A DNA stretch of 64,000 nucleotides from assembly GCF_039541955.1 (NCBI RefSeq), contig NZ_BAABHF010000035.1, positions 124,001 to 188,000 of the forward strand, given 5' to 3'. Shown piece after piece: positions 9,863-18,016 of the stretch. A program made the translations under genes and the position numbers. This stretch comes from Actinoallomurus oryzae. Lineage in GTDB: Bacteria > Actinomycetota > Actinomycetes > Streptosporangiales > Streptosporangiaceae. The notes under the pieces are model-generated. The model was given only the letters and a program-made list of their open reading frames with translations. It had not been told where the DNA came from and did not search any database. Numbering within the stretch: position 1 is the first letter of the stretch; each line of letters begins with the position of its first letter.

Positions 9863-10029
9863 CCGCGCGCCGTAGCGGGCGAGTCAGAAGGGGAGGGACC
9901 CGACCGACGCCCCGAGGGAGCGCAGTCGTCGCGACCGGGCCGCATCGTGTCGGACACCCGCGCCACCTCGACGCATGCCTGGTCACTGATGCCGCCGCTA
10001 CGGGAACTCTTACGCCATTGGGGGATCAT
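9859..10029 (-). CDS. DUF397-family small protein
   Basis: 56 aa. The N-terminus has the DUF397 hallmark QWRKSSRSGG followed by DQACVEVA; the later RD...PSGRR...SPSD pattern is a diverged version of the usual C-terminal half. Proteins of this family are found next to HTH/DUF5753 regulators in streptomycetes and relatives, where such pairs have been likened to toxin-antitoxin or developmental switch modules. Here the ATG overlaps the stop of the HTH gene (ATGA), and its own stop overlaps the start of the PCD/VOC gene, so all three should be translated together. Confidence 0.78.
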   Translation of the reverse strand: MIPQWRKSSRSGGISDQACVEVARVSDTMRPGRDDCAPSGRRSGPSPSDSPATARG

Positions 10030-10859
10030 GTGTATCTCTCCAGATACTGCTCGATGATGGCGCGCGAACCATCCTCAGATGCGGCTTTCGCGCCGATACA
10101 GTCGAACTTTACTGCGAACTCCTTGACCTCGCCGGTCCCCTCGATCAGGCGTCCACCGTTCTGAGCTCCGGAATAGGCCACGTCCCGTGCTTCCAAGCTG
10201 ATGACCTGGAACGGGCCGTCGATGCCGAGGTGCGGCCCGGATGACGTGGGGATGACCCGCACGCTCACGCAAGGCAAGCGGGAAAGCTGGAGGAGGTGCT
10301 CCAGTTGCGCCTTCATTACCTTCGCTCCGCCTACGGGAAGGGCCAAGACGCTCTCGTCCATCAGCGCCCAGACATACGGTGGATCCTCACGACCGAAGAT
10401 GCCCTCCTTACGAGCGATCCGCTCGGCCACCGCCGTGTCGAAGTTCTTCGGGTCAATCATCGCCAGCAGCGCGCGGATGTACTCGTCTGTCTGTAGCGGC
10501 CCGGGGATCGCCTGGCCGTGGTAGATCTTGATCGCGAGAGCCTCGGCTTCGTAGTTGCTGTATTGACGGAACCAGTCGGGGTTGTGGGCCGTGCGGGCGT
10601 ACCAGAGCAGGAGCTGGAAGAGATAGCCGGATTCCCACGTACGGTCGAGGGTGTAGGCCTGCCTGTCGTCGATCTTCCGGCGACCGGCCTCGATGTTGGA
10701 GACGGTCGACGGGGCGGCGCTGATGATTTTCCCCATCTGGTTGAGCGAGAGACCGCGTCGCTGACGCTCGTACCGTAGCTGCCAGGCCAAGAAGTGCCAG
10801 AGTGAGAGTTTTGGATTCACAAGGTCTTTGCCGATCTGCATGGCAGCCCCCATCGTCAT
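10026..10859 (-). CDS. Helix-turn-helix (XRE) regulator, DUF5753/Scr1 type
   Basis: About 277 aa. XRE HTH in the first 75 residues (LSLNQMGKIISAAPSTVSNI, EAGRRK), then a DUF5753-like domain: YEAEALAIKIYHGQAIPGPL, TDEYIRALL, VLALPVGG, VRVIPTSSGPH and an FAVKFDCIGAKA ending. It is the regulator half of an HTH-DUF397 pair, which usually controls its own locus. ATG 10859 is listed; ATG 10841 has a better purine-rich stretch (GGGGG, seven bases upstream) and could be the true start. The DNA upstream (10860-11010) is clearly AT-richer than its surroundings, fitting a promoter. Confidence 0.88.
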   Translation of the reverse strand: MTMGAAMQIGKDLVNPKLSLWHFLAWQLRYERQRRGLSLNQMGKIISAAPSTVSNIEAGRRKIDDRQAYTLDRTWESGYLFQLLLWYARTAHNPDWFRQYSNYEAEALAIKIYHGQAIPGPLQTDEYIRALLAMIDPKNFDTAVAERIARKEGIFGREDPPYVWALMDESVLALPVGGAKVMKAQLEHLLQLSRLPCVSVRVIPTSSGPHLGIDGPFQVISLEARDVAYSGAQNGGRLIEGTGEVKEFAVKFDCIGAKAASEDGSRAIIEQYLERYT

Positions 10860-11276
10860 CAATCGCTTTTGCCGCGACCGAATCTAGCCCGAAAAATTCG
10901 TTCTTGAGGGAGAAATCGGCAGCTCTAATCGCCTTTCTCACCACAGATGATTCACCGAATGCGAATACTGACGATTTATCCACCGAGGAGCTGCACACGC
11001 ATCCGATCAGCGACCAACCCGCCCCGCCCGGAAAAGGCGTCCCCCGAAACGACCGGTAAGACGGCCTCGGCTCGACGGCGGCCGTCACGGGCCGCTCGGA
11101 GAGCCGATCGCCTCGCGCTCTCTCCGCGTAACGGAGAGTCACCGCGACACCCACGATGATCGCCACGCCGCCGCAGCGGCTGACGGGCACGGCTCCTGGA
11201 CTCCGTGTCCAATTGTGATCCGGGCAACATACAAGCAGGCTTGATTGCATGTTTTGTCGCGCCTACCGTCGGAGGC
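10860..11276. other. Divergent intergenic region between HTH and TetR genes
   Basis: No gene seen. The first 150 bp are AT-rich and probably carry the promoter of the HTH operon. An inverted repeat CTCTCCG/CGGAGAG with a 5-base loop lies at 11120-11138. The last 45 bp hold the palindrome and promoter of the TetR gene. Short frames across it have unconvincing composition. Confidence 0.6.
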
Positions 11277-11277
11277 G
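11232..11277 (+). promoter_or_regulatory. TetR-gene promoter with overlapping palindrome; probable leaderless start
   Basis: CAAGCAGGCTTG (11232-11243) is a 12-base perfect inverted repeat that overlaps a TTGATT -35-like hexamer (11241-11246). A 17-base spacer leads to TACCGT (11264-11269) as -10. Transcription would start close to the GTG at 11277, so the mRNA is probably leaderless. The palindrome is a plausible autoregulatory TetR operator. Confidence 0.55.
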
Positions 11278-11927
11278 TGTCAGTAAGCAGTCGCCGACGT
11301 CACGGCCAGCACCGGCACGCGGCTTCCCGTACGCAGGAGGAGCGGCGCGCCGAGACCCAGGGGCGGTTGCTCGACGCCACCATGGAGTGTCTCGCCGAGC
11401 TGGGCTGGTCGGGCACGTCGACCACCGAGGTCGCCCGGCGCGCGGGTGTGTCGCGCGGGGCGCAGCAGCACCACTACCCCACCAAGATGCTGCTGGTCGC
11501 CGCCTCCCTCGAGCATCTCCTCGAACGTCAGCGCCTCGCGTACGAGCGCGCGTTCGCCGAGTTGCCCGACGGCCGGCGCAACGTCGAAGGGGCGCTCGAC
11601 CTGCTCTGGGACACCTTCCGGCAGGCGCCCTCGCTCGCGCTCATGGAACTCGCCATGGCCGCGCGGACCGACGAGACCCTGCGGGAGCTCAGCCTCGACA
11701 TCAACGAGCGCGTGGTGCAGGTGATCCTCGAGACGTTCAACCGGCTGTTCCCCACGTCGCTGGACGCACAGGCCGCGAACACGGTGATCCGCACGCTGTT
11801 CGCCACGATGATCGGCCTGACGCTGCAGAACTCCCTGGACGACGACGCCCACGGACACCAGGCGGCGGTACTGACACAGCTCAAGAGCTTCGCCCGTCTG
11901 CTCATCCCGGCCGACTCAGGGGAGTGA
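11277..11927 (+). CDS. TetR-family transcriptional regulator
   Basis: About 216 aa. N-terminal TetR HTH: RLLDATMECLAELGWSGTST then EVARRAGVSRGAQQHHYPTK. A ligand domain of about 150 residues follows. GTG 11277 is chosen because a -10-like TACCGT ends 7 bases upstream; a longer frame from 11205 has an N-terminus unlike the family. First gene of an operon with the AurF-like oxygenase (2-bp gap) and the SDR (GTGA overlap), which it probably represses together with itself. Confidence 0.9.
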   Translation: MSVSSRRRHGQHRHAASRTQEERRAETQGRLLDATMECLAELGWSGTSTTEVARRAGVSRGAQQHHYPTKMLLVAASLEHLLERQRLAYERAFAELPDGRRNVEGALDLLWDTFRQAPSLALMELAMAARTDETLRELSLDINERVVQVILETFNRLFPTSLDAQAANTVIRTLFATMIGLTLQNSLDDDAHGHQAAVLTQLKSFARLLIPADSGE

Positions 11928-11929
11928 CA

Positions 11930-12937
11930 ATGCCCAATCCGACGAGCACGACGCTGGACGAGGAAGTCCGCGAGAAGGTCCAGGACCGCAAGGCCTATGT
12001 CGGCGTCATCCAGCGCCTGTCGAAGGCCTCCGTGGACAAGCACTGGGAGGCGTACGCCGACATCCCGTGGGAGGACCCCGACTTCAAGGTCGACCCGAAC
12101 GACCCCCGCTGGATCCTGCCGCCGATCGACCGGCTCGGCGCCACCGAGTGGTACCGCGGCCAGCCGGAGCACGTCCAGGCCCAGATCGGGCTGTGGCGCG
12201 TCGCGACGATGATGAAGATCGGCCTGCAGTTCGAGAACCTGCTCAAGCGCGGCCTGCTCGCCTACGCGTACAAGCTGCCGAACGGCTCCCCCGAGTTCCG
12301 GTACGTCCTGCACGAGACGACCGAGGAATGCCATCACGCGATGATGTTCCAGGAGTTCGTCAACCGTACGGGAATGCCCATCAAGGGCATGCCGCGCAGC
12401 CTCGACATCCTCGCGCAGGTCGCGCCGCACATCCCGCGGATCTCCACCGAGCTGTTCTTCGTGTTCGTGCTCGGCGGTGAGGATCCGATCGACTACTTCC
12501 AGCGGCAGAGCATCAAGGGCGGTCACATCAGGCACCCGCTGCAGGACAAGATCCTGCGCATCCACATCGCGGAGGAGGCGCGGCACATCTCCTTCGCCCG
12601 GCACTACCTCAAGCACCGGGTGCCGCGCATCAACCCGGTACGCCGCAAGGCGCTCGGCGTGATGTCCCCGCTGATCCTCGGCCTCATGGCGCGCATCATG
12701 CTCGCGCCGCCCGGCACGATGGTGCGCCACTTCGGCATTCCCAAGGACGTCATCCGCGAGGCGTACGGCAAGAACGACGCCTGGAAGGGCGAGATGAAGA
12801 ACTGCGTCGCCAAGGTCCGCGAGCTCGCCGCCGAGATCGGCATGGTCGACGGCGTCAGCCGCCGGCTCTGGCAGGCCGTCGGCCTCTGGGACGAGCCCCA
12901 GCAGAAGACCCGTAAGACCGGAAAGGCGGCGAAGTGA
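11930..12937 (+). CDS. AurF-like di-iron oxygenase
   Basis: 335 aa. Resembles the AurF/PF11583 family of ferritin-like di-iron N-oxygenases. Helices carry the expected metal-ligand pattern: ENLLKRG near residue 103, ETTEECHHAMM near 125-135 and IHIAEEARHISFARHY near 210. AurF converts p-aminobenzoate to p-nitrobenzoate, but many actinomycete homologues act on unknown substrates or may be fatty-substrate oxygenases. ATG 11930 has GGGGAG eight bases upstream. Sandwiched between a TetR regulator and an SDR, it looks like part of a small regulated oxidation pathway. Confidence 0.82.
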   Translation: MPNPTSTTLDEEVREKVQDRKAYVGVIQRLSKASVDKHWEAYADIPWEDPDFKVDPNDPRWILPPIDRLGATEWYRGQPEHVQAQIGLWRVATMMKIGLQFENLLKRGLLAYAYKLPNGSPEFRYVLHETTEECHHAMMFQEFVNRTGMPIKGMPRSLDILAQVAPHIPRISTELFFVFVLGGEDPIDYFQRQSIKGGHIRHPLQDKILRIHIAEEARHISFARHYLKHRVPRINPVRRKALGVMSPLILGLMARIMLAPPGTMVRHFGIPKDVIREAYGKNDAWKGEMKNCVAKVRELAAEIGMVDGVSRRLWQAVGLWDEPQQKTRKTGKAAK

Positions 12938-13767
12938 CCCGCATCGCCGTCATCACGGGTGGCGCCTCCGGCATCGGCCGCGCCATCGCGACCGCTCTCG
13001 TCCTACGGGGTGACAGCGTCGTCGTCGCCGACCTCGACAAGGAACGCGCGGAGAAGGTCGCCGCGCGCCTGTCCGAACGGGGCGAGGCCGAGGCCGCCGC
13101 GCTCGACGTGACCGACGCCGAGCAGGTCGCCGCGCTGTACGGCGACGTCGCCGAGCGGCACGGACGGCTCGACCTGGTCTTCAACAACGCCGGCATCGCG
13201 GTCGGCGGCCGTACCGACGAGCTCACCCTCGACCACTGGAACAAGACCCTGGACGTGAACCTGCGCGGCGTCATCCACGGGGTGCACGCGGCGTACCCGA
13301 TCCTGCTGAAGCAGGGGCACGGGCACATCGTCAACACCGCCTCGCTCGCGGGCCTCGTACCGGCGCCGCTGATGCTGCCGTACACCACGACCAAGCACGC
13401 GGTGGTCGGCCTGAGCCTCGCCCTGCGCGCCGAGGCGGCGGCCGCGGGCGTACGGGTGAGCGTGATCTGCCCCGGCTTCGTGGACACCCCCCTGCTCGAC
13501 AACGCCAACCCGGACCTGCCGGCCACCGAGGCGGGAACCCACGCACGCGAGGCGGCGCTGAAGGTGCAGCGGCGCCTGTACACCCCCGAGGCGCTGGCCC
13601 GCGACGTGCTGCGCGGCGTGGAGAAGAACCAGGCGCTGATCGTCGCCCCGGCCTCGGCCCGCGCCGCCTGGCGCGGTGTCCGCATGTCACCCGAAGGCGC
13701 CGTGCGGATCGCGGGCCGCAGCATCGGCCGCCTCGGCCCGGCGGGCAACGGCACGCAGAGTCACTGA
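12934..13767 (+). CDS. Short-chain dehydrogenase/reductase
   Basis: 277 aa classical SDR. Cofactor motif TGGASGIG near residue 8, acidic residue VVVADLD near 30 suggesting NAD(H) preference, NNAG at about 86, catalytic S..Y..K in NTASLAGLVPAPLMLPYTTT followed by KHA. A PGFVDTP loop follows. The GTG start overlaps the oxygenase stop (GTGA), so the two enzymes are coupled and probably act on the same substrate. Specificity cannot be read from sequence. Confidence 0.93.
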   Translation: MTRIAVITGGASGIGRAIATALVLRGDSVVVADLDKERAEKVAARLSERGEAEAAALDVTDAEQVAALYGDVAERHGRLDLVFNNAGIAVGGRTDELTLDHWNKTLDVNLRGVIHGVHAAYPILLKQGHGHIVNTASLAGLVPAPLMLPYTTTKHAVVGLSLALRAEAAAAGVRVSVICPGFVDTPLLDNANPDLPATEAGTHAREAALKVQRRLYTPEALARDVLRGVEKNQALIVAPASARAAWRGVRMSPEGAVRIAGRSIGRLGPAGNGTQSH

Positions 13768-14079
13768 CCGACGACCCGCGTCCTTCTGCCACCTGGTTCA
13801 CGCCGTCGCGTCGCCGGGGCCGCGGCGGCGTAGCCGCATCCGGCAGATCGGCGCGGCCGGGCGAGAAGTCACGGACGAGGAACCATCGGTTCCGTTCCGT
13901 CAATCGATATGGCGAAAAAATGACCCGCTCTCTCCGTGCTCAAGCTCACACCGAGATGTCCACTTCTGGCCCCCAGTTCCCGATTTTTGCATCTTTTTCA
14001 TAACGACTATTGCTTCACGTTAAGAGCACCGAAATCCTCTCGTCGCGGCCTTATGCGCCGCTGACGAAAGGACTGGTGG
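13768..14079. other. Intergenic region upstream of the S53 protease gene
   Basis: No gene seen. The stretch 13900-14020 is AT-rich compared with the flanks, as expected for the promoter of the secreted protease downstream. An AAGGA ribosome site sits before the ATG at 14080. No clear terminator for the SDR operon was identified. Confidence 0.55.
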
Positions 14080-16095
14080 ATGTCACGAGACGGACGACGC
14101 CGTCGCGCTCTGACAGCCGCAGCCGTGGCACTGCCGCTCGTGGCAGCGACCCTCTCGGCTACCGGCACAGCGCAGGCGAGCGACCGGCATACGGTGGCGG
14201 GGACCAAGCCCACGTGGGCTGCCTCTTCCGTTGACCGCGGCAAGACCGACAGCAAGCAGCGGGTCGACGTGAAGGTCTGGCTGACCGGCCGCGACCCCAA
14301 GGGACTCGACGCCTACGCTCAGGCCGTCTCCACGCCGGGTAACGCGCTGTACGGCAAATACCTCACCCCGCAGCAGTTCAACCAGCGCTTCGGGGCGAGC
14401 CGGCAACAGATCAACGCTGTCACCTCGTGGATCCGCAGCTCGGGCCTGTACGTCGACCTCGCCGGCTCCAACAGCCACTACCTCCACGTGACCGGTCACG
14501 TGGACAAGGCGACGAAGGCGTTCGGCACCGAGTTCCGCAACTACGCGGCCCAGGGCACGGTCGCCCGCGCGCCGGAGAGCAACGCCACCGTCCCCGACTC
14601 GGTGGCGTCCTCGGTTCTCACGGTGACCGGTCTGGACACCGGCAAGCACCTGCGCACGCACAGCGACACGCTGCCCCCGCCGGAGCCGAACTACAACGTC
14701 GCCGAGCCCTGCGCTCAGTACTGGAACCAGAAGGTCGCGACGGACAAGCCGACCGCGTACGGCAAGCACCAGTCGCGGGCGATGTGCGGCCTCCTCCCCC
14801 AGCAGCTGCGCGGCGCGTACGGCTCGACCGCGAGCGGGCTGACCGGCAAGGGCGTGACGGTCGCGATCGTCGACGCCTACGCCGCGCCGAAGATGGAGGA
14901 GGTCTCCAACCAGTTCTCCAAGAAGTACGGCAGCCCGGCGTTCGCCAAGGGCCAGTACCGTGAGGTGCTGCCGTCGACCTTCGACCTCGTCGACGAGTGC
15001 GGCGCGGCCGGCTGGTACGGCGAGGAGGCGCTGGACGTCACCGCCGTGCACGCCATGGCGCCCAAGGCCAACGTCGTCTACGTCGGCGGCCAGAACTGCG
15101 CCGACGGCCTGGACGACGCGCTCACGAACATCGTCGACAACCACCTGGCCGACATCGTCAGCAACTCGTGGGGCGACCTGGCCGAGCACTACACCCAGGC
15201 GATGATCGACGCGGAAGAGTCGATCTTCAAGCAGGGCGCGATCGAGGGCATCGGCTTCTACTTCTCCACCGGTGACTGCGGCTACGAGGTGCCCGGCACC
15301 CCGTGCCAGGCCCGGTACGGCGACGCGGCCTCGACGAGGCGTCAGGCCGACCTGCCCGTCTCCGACCCGTGGGTGACCGCGGTCGGCGGCACGACCCTCG
15401 CGGTCGGCAAGCACAACAACTACGAGTTCGAGACGCACTGGAACGTCCAGTACGACAGCCTCGCGGCGAACGGCAAGAGCTGGAGCTACCCGCCGCCCGG
15501 CAGCTACCCGACGACCTACTCGGCCGGCGGCGGTGGCGGTACGAGCGACCTGTTCGCCCAGCCGGGCTACCAGCGCGGCGTCGTGCCCCGGTCGCAGAGC
15601 ACCAACCTGCCGGACGGTACGACGGCCAAGCAGCCGATGCGCACCATCCCGGACATCTCCGCGGTGGGCGACTCCGGCACCGGCATCCGGTACCCGGAGT
15701 GGAACCAGCGTCCGGACGGTTCGTTCGGCTACACCGAGAGCCGCGTCGGCGGCACGAGCCTGTCCTGCCCGATCATCGCCGGTCTGCAGGCGCTGGCCCA
15801 GCAGGCCCAGGGCCGTCAGCCGATCGGGTTCGCCAACCCGGCGATCTACCTCCGGGCGGGCACGAAGGCGTACCACGACGTGACCGACACGCCGCTCGGC
15901 AAGAACAGCCCGGTCGCGTACGTCCGTACGAACTACACCGACCCGTACGCGGCGACCGGTCCGCTGCAGTACATCCTCGTCACCTCCGGGAACAAGGGCA
16001 TTCCGGCGCAGGACGCCCTGAACGCCGTCCGGGGCTATGACCGAGGCACCGGTGTGGGCAGCCCGACCGCCGCGTACATGCGGTCCTTCCGGTAG
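14080..16095 (+). CDS. Secreted S53 family peptidase (sedolisin/kumamolisin type)
   Basis: 671 aa. Signal peptide: basic start then TAAAVALPLVAATLSATGTA with cleavage near AQAS. The pro-kumamolisin domain is about residues 55-190 (LDAYAQAVSTPGNALYGKYL, TPQQFNQRFG). In the catalytic domain GKGVTVAIVDAY begins the subtilisin-like fold. The acidic pair is in WYGEEALDVTAVHAM, and the nucleophile in GGTSLSCPIIAG. Sedolisins are acid-active serine-carboxyl endopeptidases, secreted as zymogens. AAGGA precedes the ATG. It is followed by a strong terminator and is monocistronic. Confidence 0.95.
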   Translation: MSRDGRRRRALTAAAVALPLVAATLSATGTAQASDRHTVAGTKPTWAASSVDRGKTDSKQRVDVKVWLTGRDPKGLDAYAQAVSTPGNALYGKYLTPQQFNQRFGASRQQINAVTSWIRSSGLYVDLAGSNSHYLHVTGHVDKATKAFGTEFRNYAAQGTVARAPESNATVPDSVASSVLTVTGLDTGKHLRTHSDTLPPPEPNYNVAEPCAQYWNQKVATDKPTAYGKHQSRAMCGLLPQQLRGAYGSTASGLTGKGVTVAIVDAYAAPKMEEVSNQFSKKYGSPAFAKGQYREVLPSTFDLVDECGAAGWYGEEALDVTAVHAMAPKANVVYVGGQNCADGLDDALTNIVDNHLADIVSNSWGDLAEHYTQAMIDAEESIFKQGAIEGIGFYFSTGDCGYEVPGTPCQARYGDAASTRRQADLPVSDPWVTAVGGTTLAVGKHNNYEFETHWNVQYDSLAANGKSWSYPPPGSYPTTYSAGGGGGTSDLFAQPGYQRGVVPRSQSTNLPDGTTAKQPMRTIPDISAVGDSGTGIRYPEWNQRPDGSFGYTESRVGGTSLSCPIIAGLQALAQQAQGRQPIGFANPAIYLRAGTKAYHDVTDTPLGKNSPVAYVRTNYTDPYAATGPLQYILVTSGNKGIPAQDALNAVRGYDRGTGVGSPTAAYMRSFR

Positions 16096-16117
16096 GGAAC
16101 GGCCCGTTCCATCGAAC

Positions 16118-16166
16118 GGCGCGGGGCCGGGTGCGACGACCTGTCGCATCCGGCCCCGCGCCTTTT
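16118..16166 (+). terminator. Rho-independent terminator after the S53 protease
   Basis: 20-bp stem: left arm 16118-16137, right arm 16143-16162, identical after reverse complement except one G-U pair, with a 5-base loop. TTTT follows at 16163-16166. It ends the protease transcript and, lying between convergent genes, may also serve the TetR gene on the other strand. Confidence 0.9.
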
Positions 16167-16189
16167 CGTTCGCGCCTTTTCTCGCGGTG

Positions 16190-16891
16190 TCACTCCGGCA
16201 GGCCGATGAAGCGGCCGAGGCCCCGCATCGCGTAGTCGAAGGTCGCGGTCAGGTCGGAGAGGACGTTGTTGTACTGCCCGAACAGCTCGAAGCTCACCGC
16301 GCCGAACAGCCCCGGCCAGGCGGTGGCCGCGCGGGCGACGACGTCGTCGGGCACGCCGGGCATGATCGCGTCTCTGATCCTGGCGGCGTCGGCGGCGAAC
16401 GAGGCCGGCGCCGGCGGGTAGCCGCCCGGCGGGTCCAGCACGCCCGCGCGGAAGGCGTCGCCGACCAGCCGCCCGAAGACCTCCGCGGACGTCGACGCCG
16501 GGGCGATGGTGTCCTCCGGCGCGCGGTAGCCGGGTACGGGCGAGCCGTAGAGCAGCGCGTACTCGTGGGGATGCGCGAGGGCCCAGTCGCGCAGGCCGTG
16601 GCAGAGCGCGAGCCAGCGCCCCAGGAAGTCCGTGCGGTCGCGGGCGGCCTCGGCCTCCTTCACCGCCCTGCCCGCGGCGTTGTAACCGTCGATGATCAGT
16701 GCGGTCAGCAGATCGTCTCGGCTCGGGTAGTAGCGGTAGATCGCCGAGGAGACCATCCCCATCTCCCGGGCGACGGCCCGCAGTGACAGCCCGGCCGCGC
16801 CGTCCTTGGCCAGGTGCCTGCGGGCGATGTCGGTGATCTCCGCCATGAGCTCGGCGCGCACCCGTTCCCGTGCCGTACGGCTCGCGTTCAT
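16190..16891 (-). CDS. TetR/AcrR-family regulator with WHG-type C-terminal domain
   Basis: 233 aa. N-terminal HTH: ITDIARRHLAKDGAAGLSLR, AVAREMGMVSSAIYRYYPSR. The C-terminal half (LAHPHEYALLYGSPVPGY, AWPGLFGAVSFELFGQYNNV) resembles the TetR_C WHG domain. ATG 16891 has GAGG five bases upstream; the frame remains open further up but its translation there is not protein-like. It has no obvious target next to it: downstream is the convergent protease and upstream a small charged protein on the other strand. Confidence 0.9.
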   Translation of the reverse strand: MNASRTARERVRAELMAEITDIARRHLAKDGAAGLSLRAVAREMGMVSSAIYRYYPSRDDLLTALIIDGYNAAGRAVKEAEAARDRTDFLGRWLALCHGLRDWALAHPHEYALLYGSPVPGYRAPEDTIAPASTSAEVFGRLVGDAFRAGVLDPPGGYPPAPASFAADAARIRDAIMPGVPDDVVARAATAWPGLFGAVSFELFGQYNNVLSDLTATFDYAMRGLGRFIGLPE

Positions 16892-17057
16892 GCCTCGACC
16901 ATAACAGAGCATCGCAACGAAACGAGAGCGCCGCTCTTGGCAACGGTGGCCGGTGGCGTCCCGGGCGGTCCACGACCGCTCAGCCGGTGATCGAACGCGC
17001 TGATTCCGGGTAGGGCCGGGCGCAAGGAACGACGACGACCCACAAGGAGGCAGTCCG

Positions 17058-17234
17058 ATGGAGGCCGAGGGCCGACGCGACGACCAGGCGTCCGAGGAGC
17101 GGAAAGACCGGGACGACCGTGGCACGGCGTCGGAGCTGTCCGACCGCGCCGCCGAGTCGGTCGGCCGGCGCTACGACGCCACCAAGGAGACTCACCACGA
17201 GACGCAGGGCGACGACGAGGACCCCGCCGACTGA
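17058..17234 (+). CDS. Small highly charged protein, 58 aa
   Basis: A perfect-looking AAGGAGG ribosome site lies 7 bases before the ATG. The product is almost all charged or polar (Asp, Glu, Arg, with few hydrophobics) and is predicted disordered, ending in GDDEDPAD. I know of no function. The strong ribosome site and GC-rich third positions make a real gene likely. It stands alone between a divergent TetR gene and a secreted protein gene. Confidence 0.7.
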   Translation: MEAEGRRDDQASEERKDRDDRGTASELSDRAAESVGRRYDATKETHHETQGDDEDPAD

Positions 17235-17412
17235 CGCACTCAGAATGTGATTCCGCTACAAAAACCGCGTTCTTCATGGTGGGCGCATGACAATAATTTA
17301 ATTGATCAAGGAGAGACGGCTTCTTCTCGCGCATTCAGCCATTGAAGGCCGCACTCCCTGCGGGTAATGTGCGAAATCAAGCTCGGCCCATTATCCGAAG
17401 GGCGAAAGCGTC

Positions 17413-18003
17413 ATGCGCAAGATTTTCGCCGGAACCTTATTCGCGGGCATCGCCGCGACCGCGGTGGCGCTCGGCTCCTCCCCGGCCGCCGCCACCACCT
17501 TCACCGTGACGAACGGCGGAGACAGCACCGGCACGACCTCGAATCTCACCTTGACCGACGTCGACACGGGCGCTCGGATCATGTGCCATGGGACCTGGTC
17601 CGTCGACGCCCCCGACGGGACCGGGCCGGGCACGGACCTCTTCGCCACCACGGGCTTGGCCCTCAGTTGCACCACCGCGCTCAACCTCACGGCGAGCGTG
17701 AGCGGCACCCTCGGGTTCTTCAACGCCTCGTGGCCCGGCAACGGTTTCACCACGGGCACGCTGACCGGCACCGATCTCGTCGTCAACATAGCCGGCGCAT
17801 GCACGACAAGAATGCGCGGCGAGCTCGACAATGTGACCTATGACAACAGCGGCGCACTCACCATCGACACCGACGCCACCCCGAAGTTGACCATTCCCAC
17901 CGGTACGGGCTCCGGCTGCCTCGGCCTTTTCCTGGCCGGCGACTGGATCACGGCCCAGGCCACATTCACGTTCAGTCCCGCTTTCCAGATCTCCAGCCCG
18001 TAG
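17413..18003 (+). CDS. Secreted protein of unknown function
   Basis: 196 aa. Signal peptide MRKIFAGTLFAGIAATAVAL with probable cleavage near AAA-TTF. The mature part is Thr/Gly-rich and probably beta-stranded, with four Cys residues (IMCHG, LSCTT, GACTT, SGCLG) that could form two disulphides. I do not recognise the family. The upstream 180 bp are AT-rich, fitting a promoter; the gene is monocistronic and converges with the FAD monooxygenase, 13 bp apart. Confidence 0.8.
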   Translation: MRKIFAGTLFAGIAATAVALGSSPAAATTFTVTNGGDSTGTTSNLTLTDVDTGARIMCHGTWSVDAPDGTGPGTDLFATTGLALSCTTALNLTASVSGTLGFFNASWPGNGFTTGTLTGTDLVVNIAGACTTRMRGELDNVTYDNSGALTIDTDATPKLTIPTGTGSGCLGLFLAGDWITAQATFTFSPAFQISSP

Positions 18004-18016
18004 GAGGCCCGGGCCG

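Noticed and set aside
10802..11059. Possible plus-strand ORF in the HTH-TetR gap
   Set aside because: It begins inside the HTH gene on the other strand, has no ribosome site and crosses the AT-rich promoter zone.
14083..16149. 688-codon open frame on the minus strand over the protease gene
   Set aside because: Antisense shadow of the S53 peptidase, whose signal peptide, prodomain and GGTSLSCP motif are clear.
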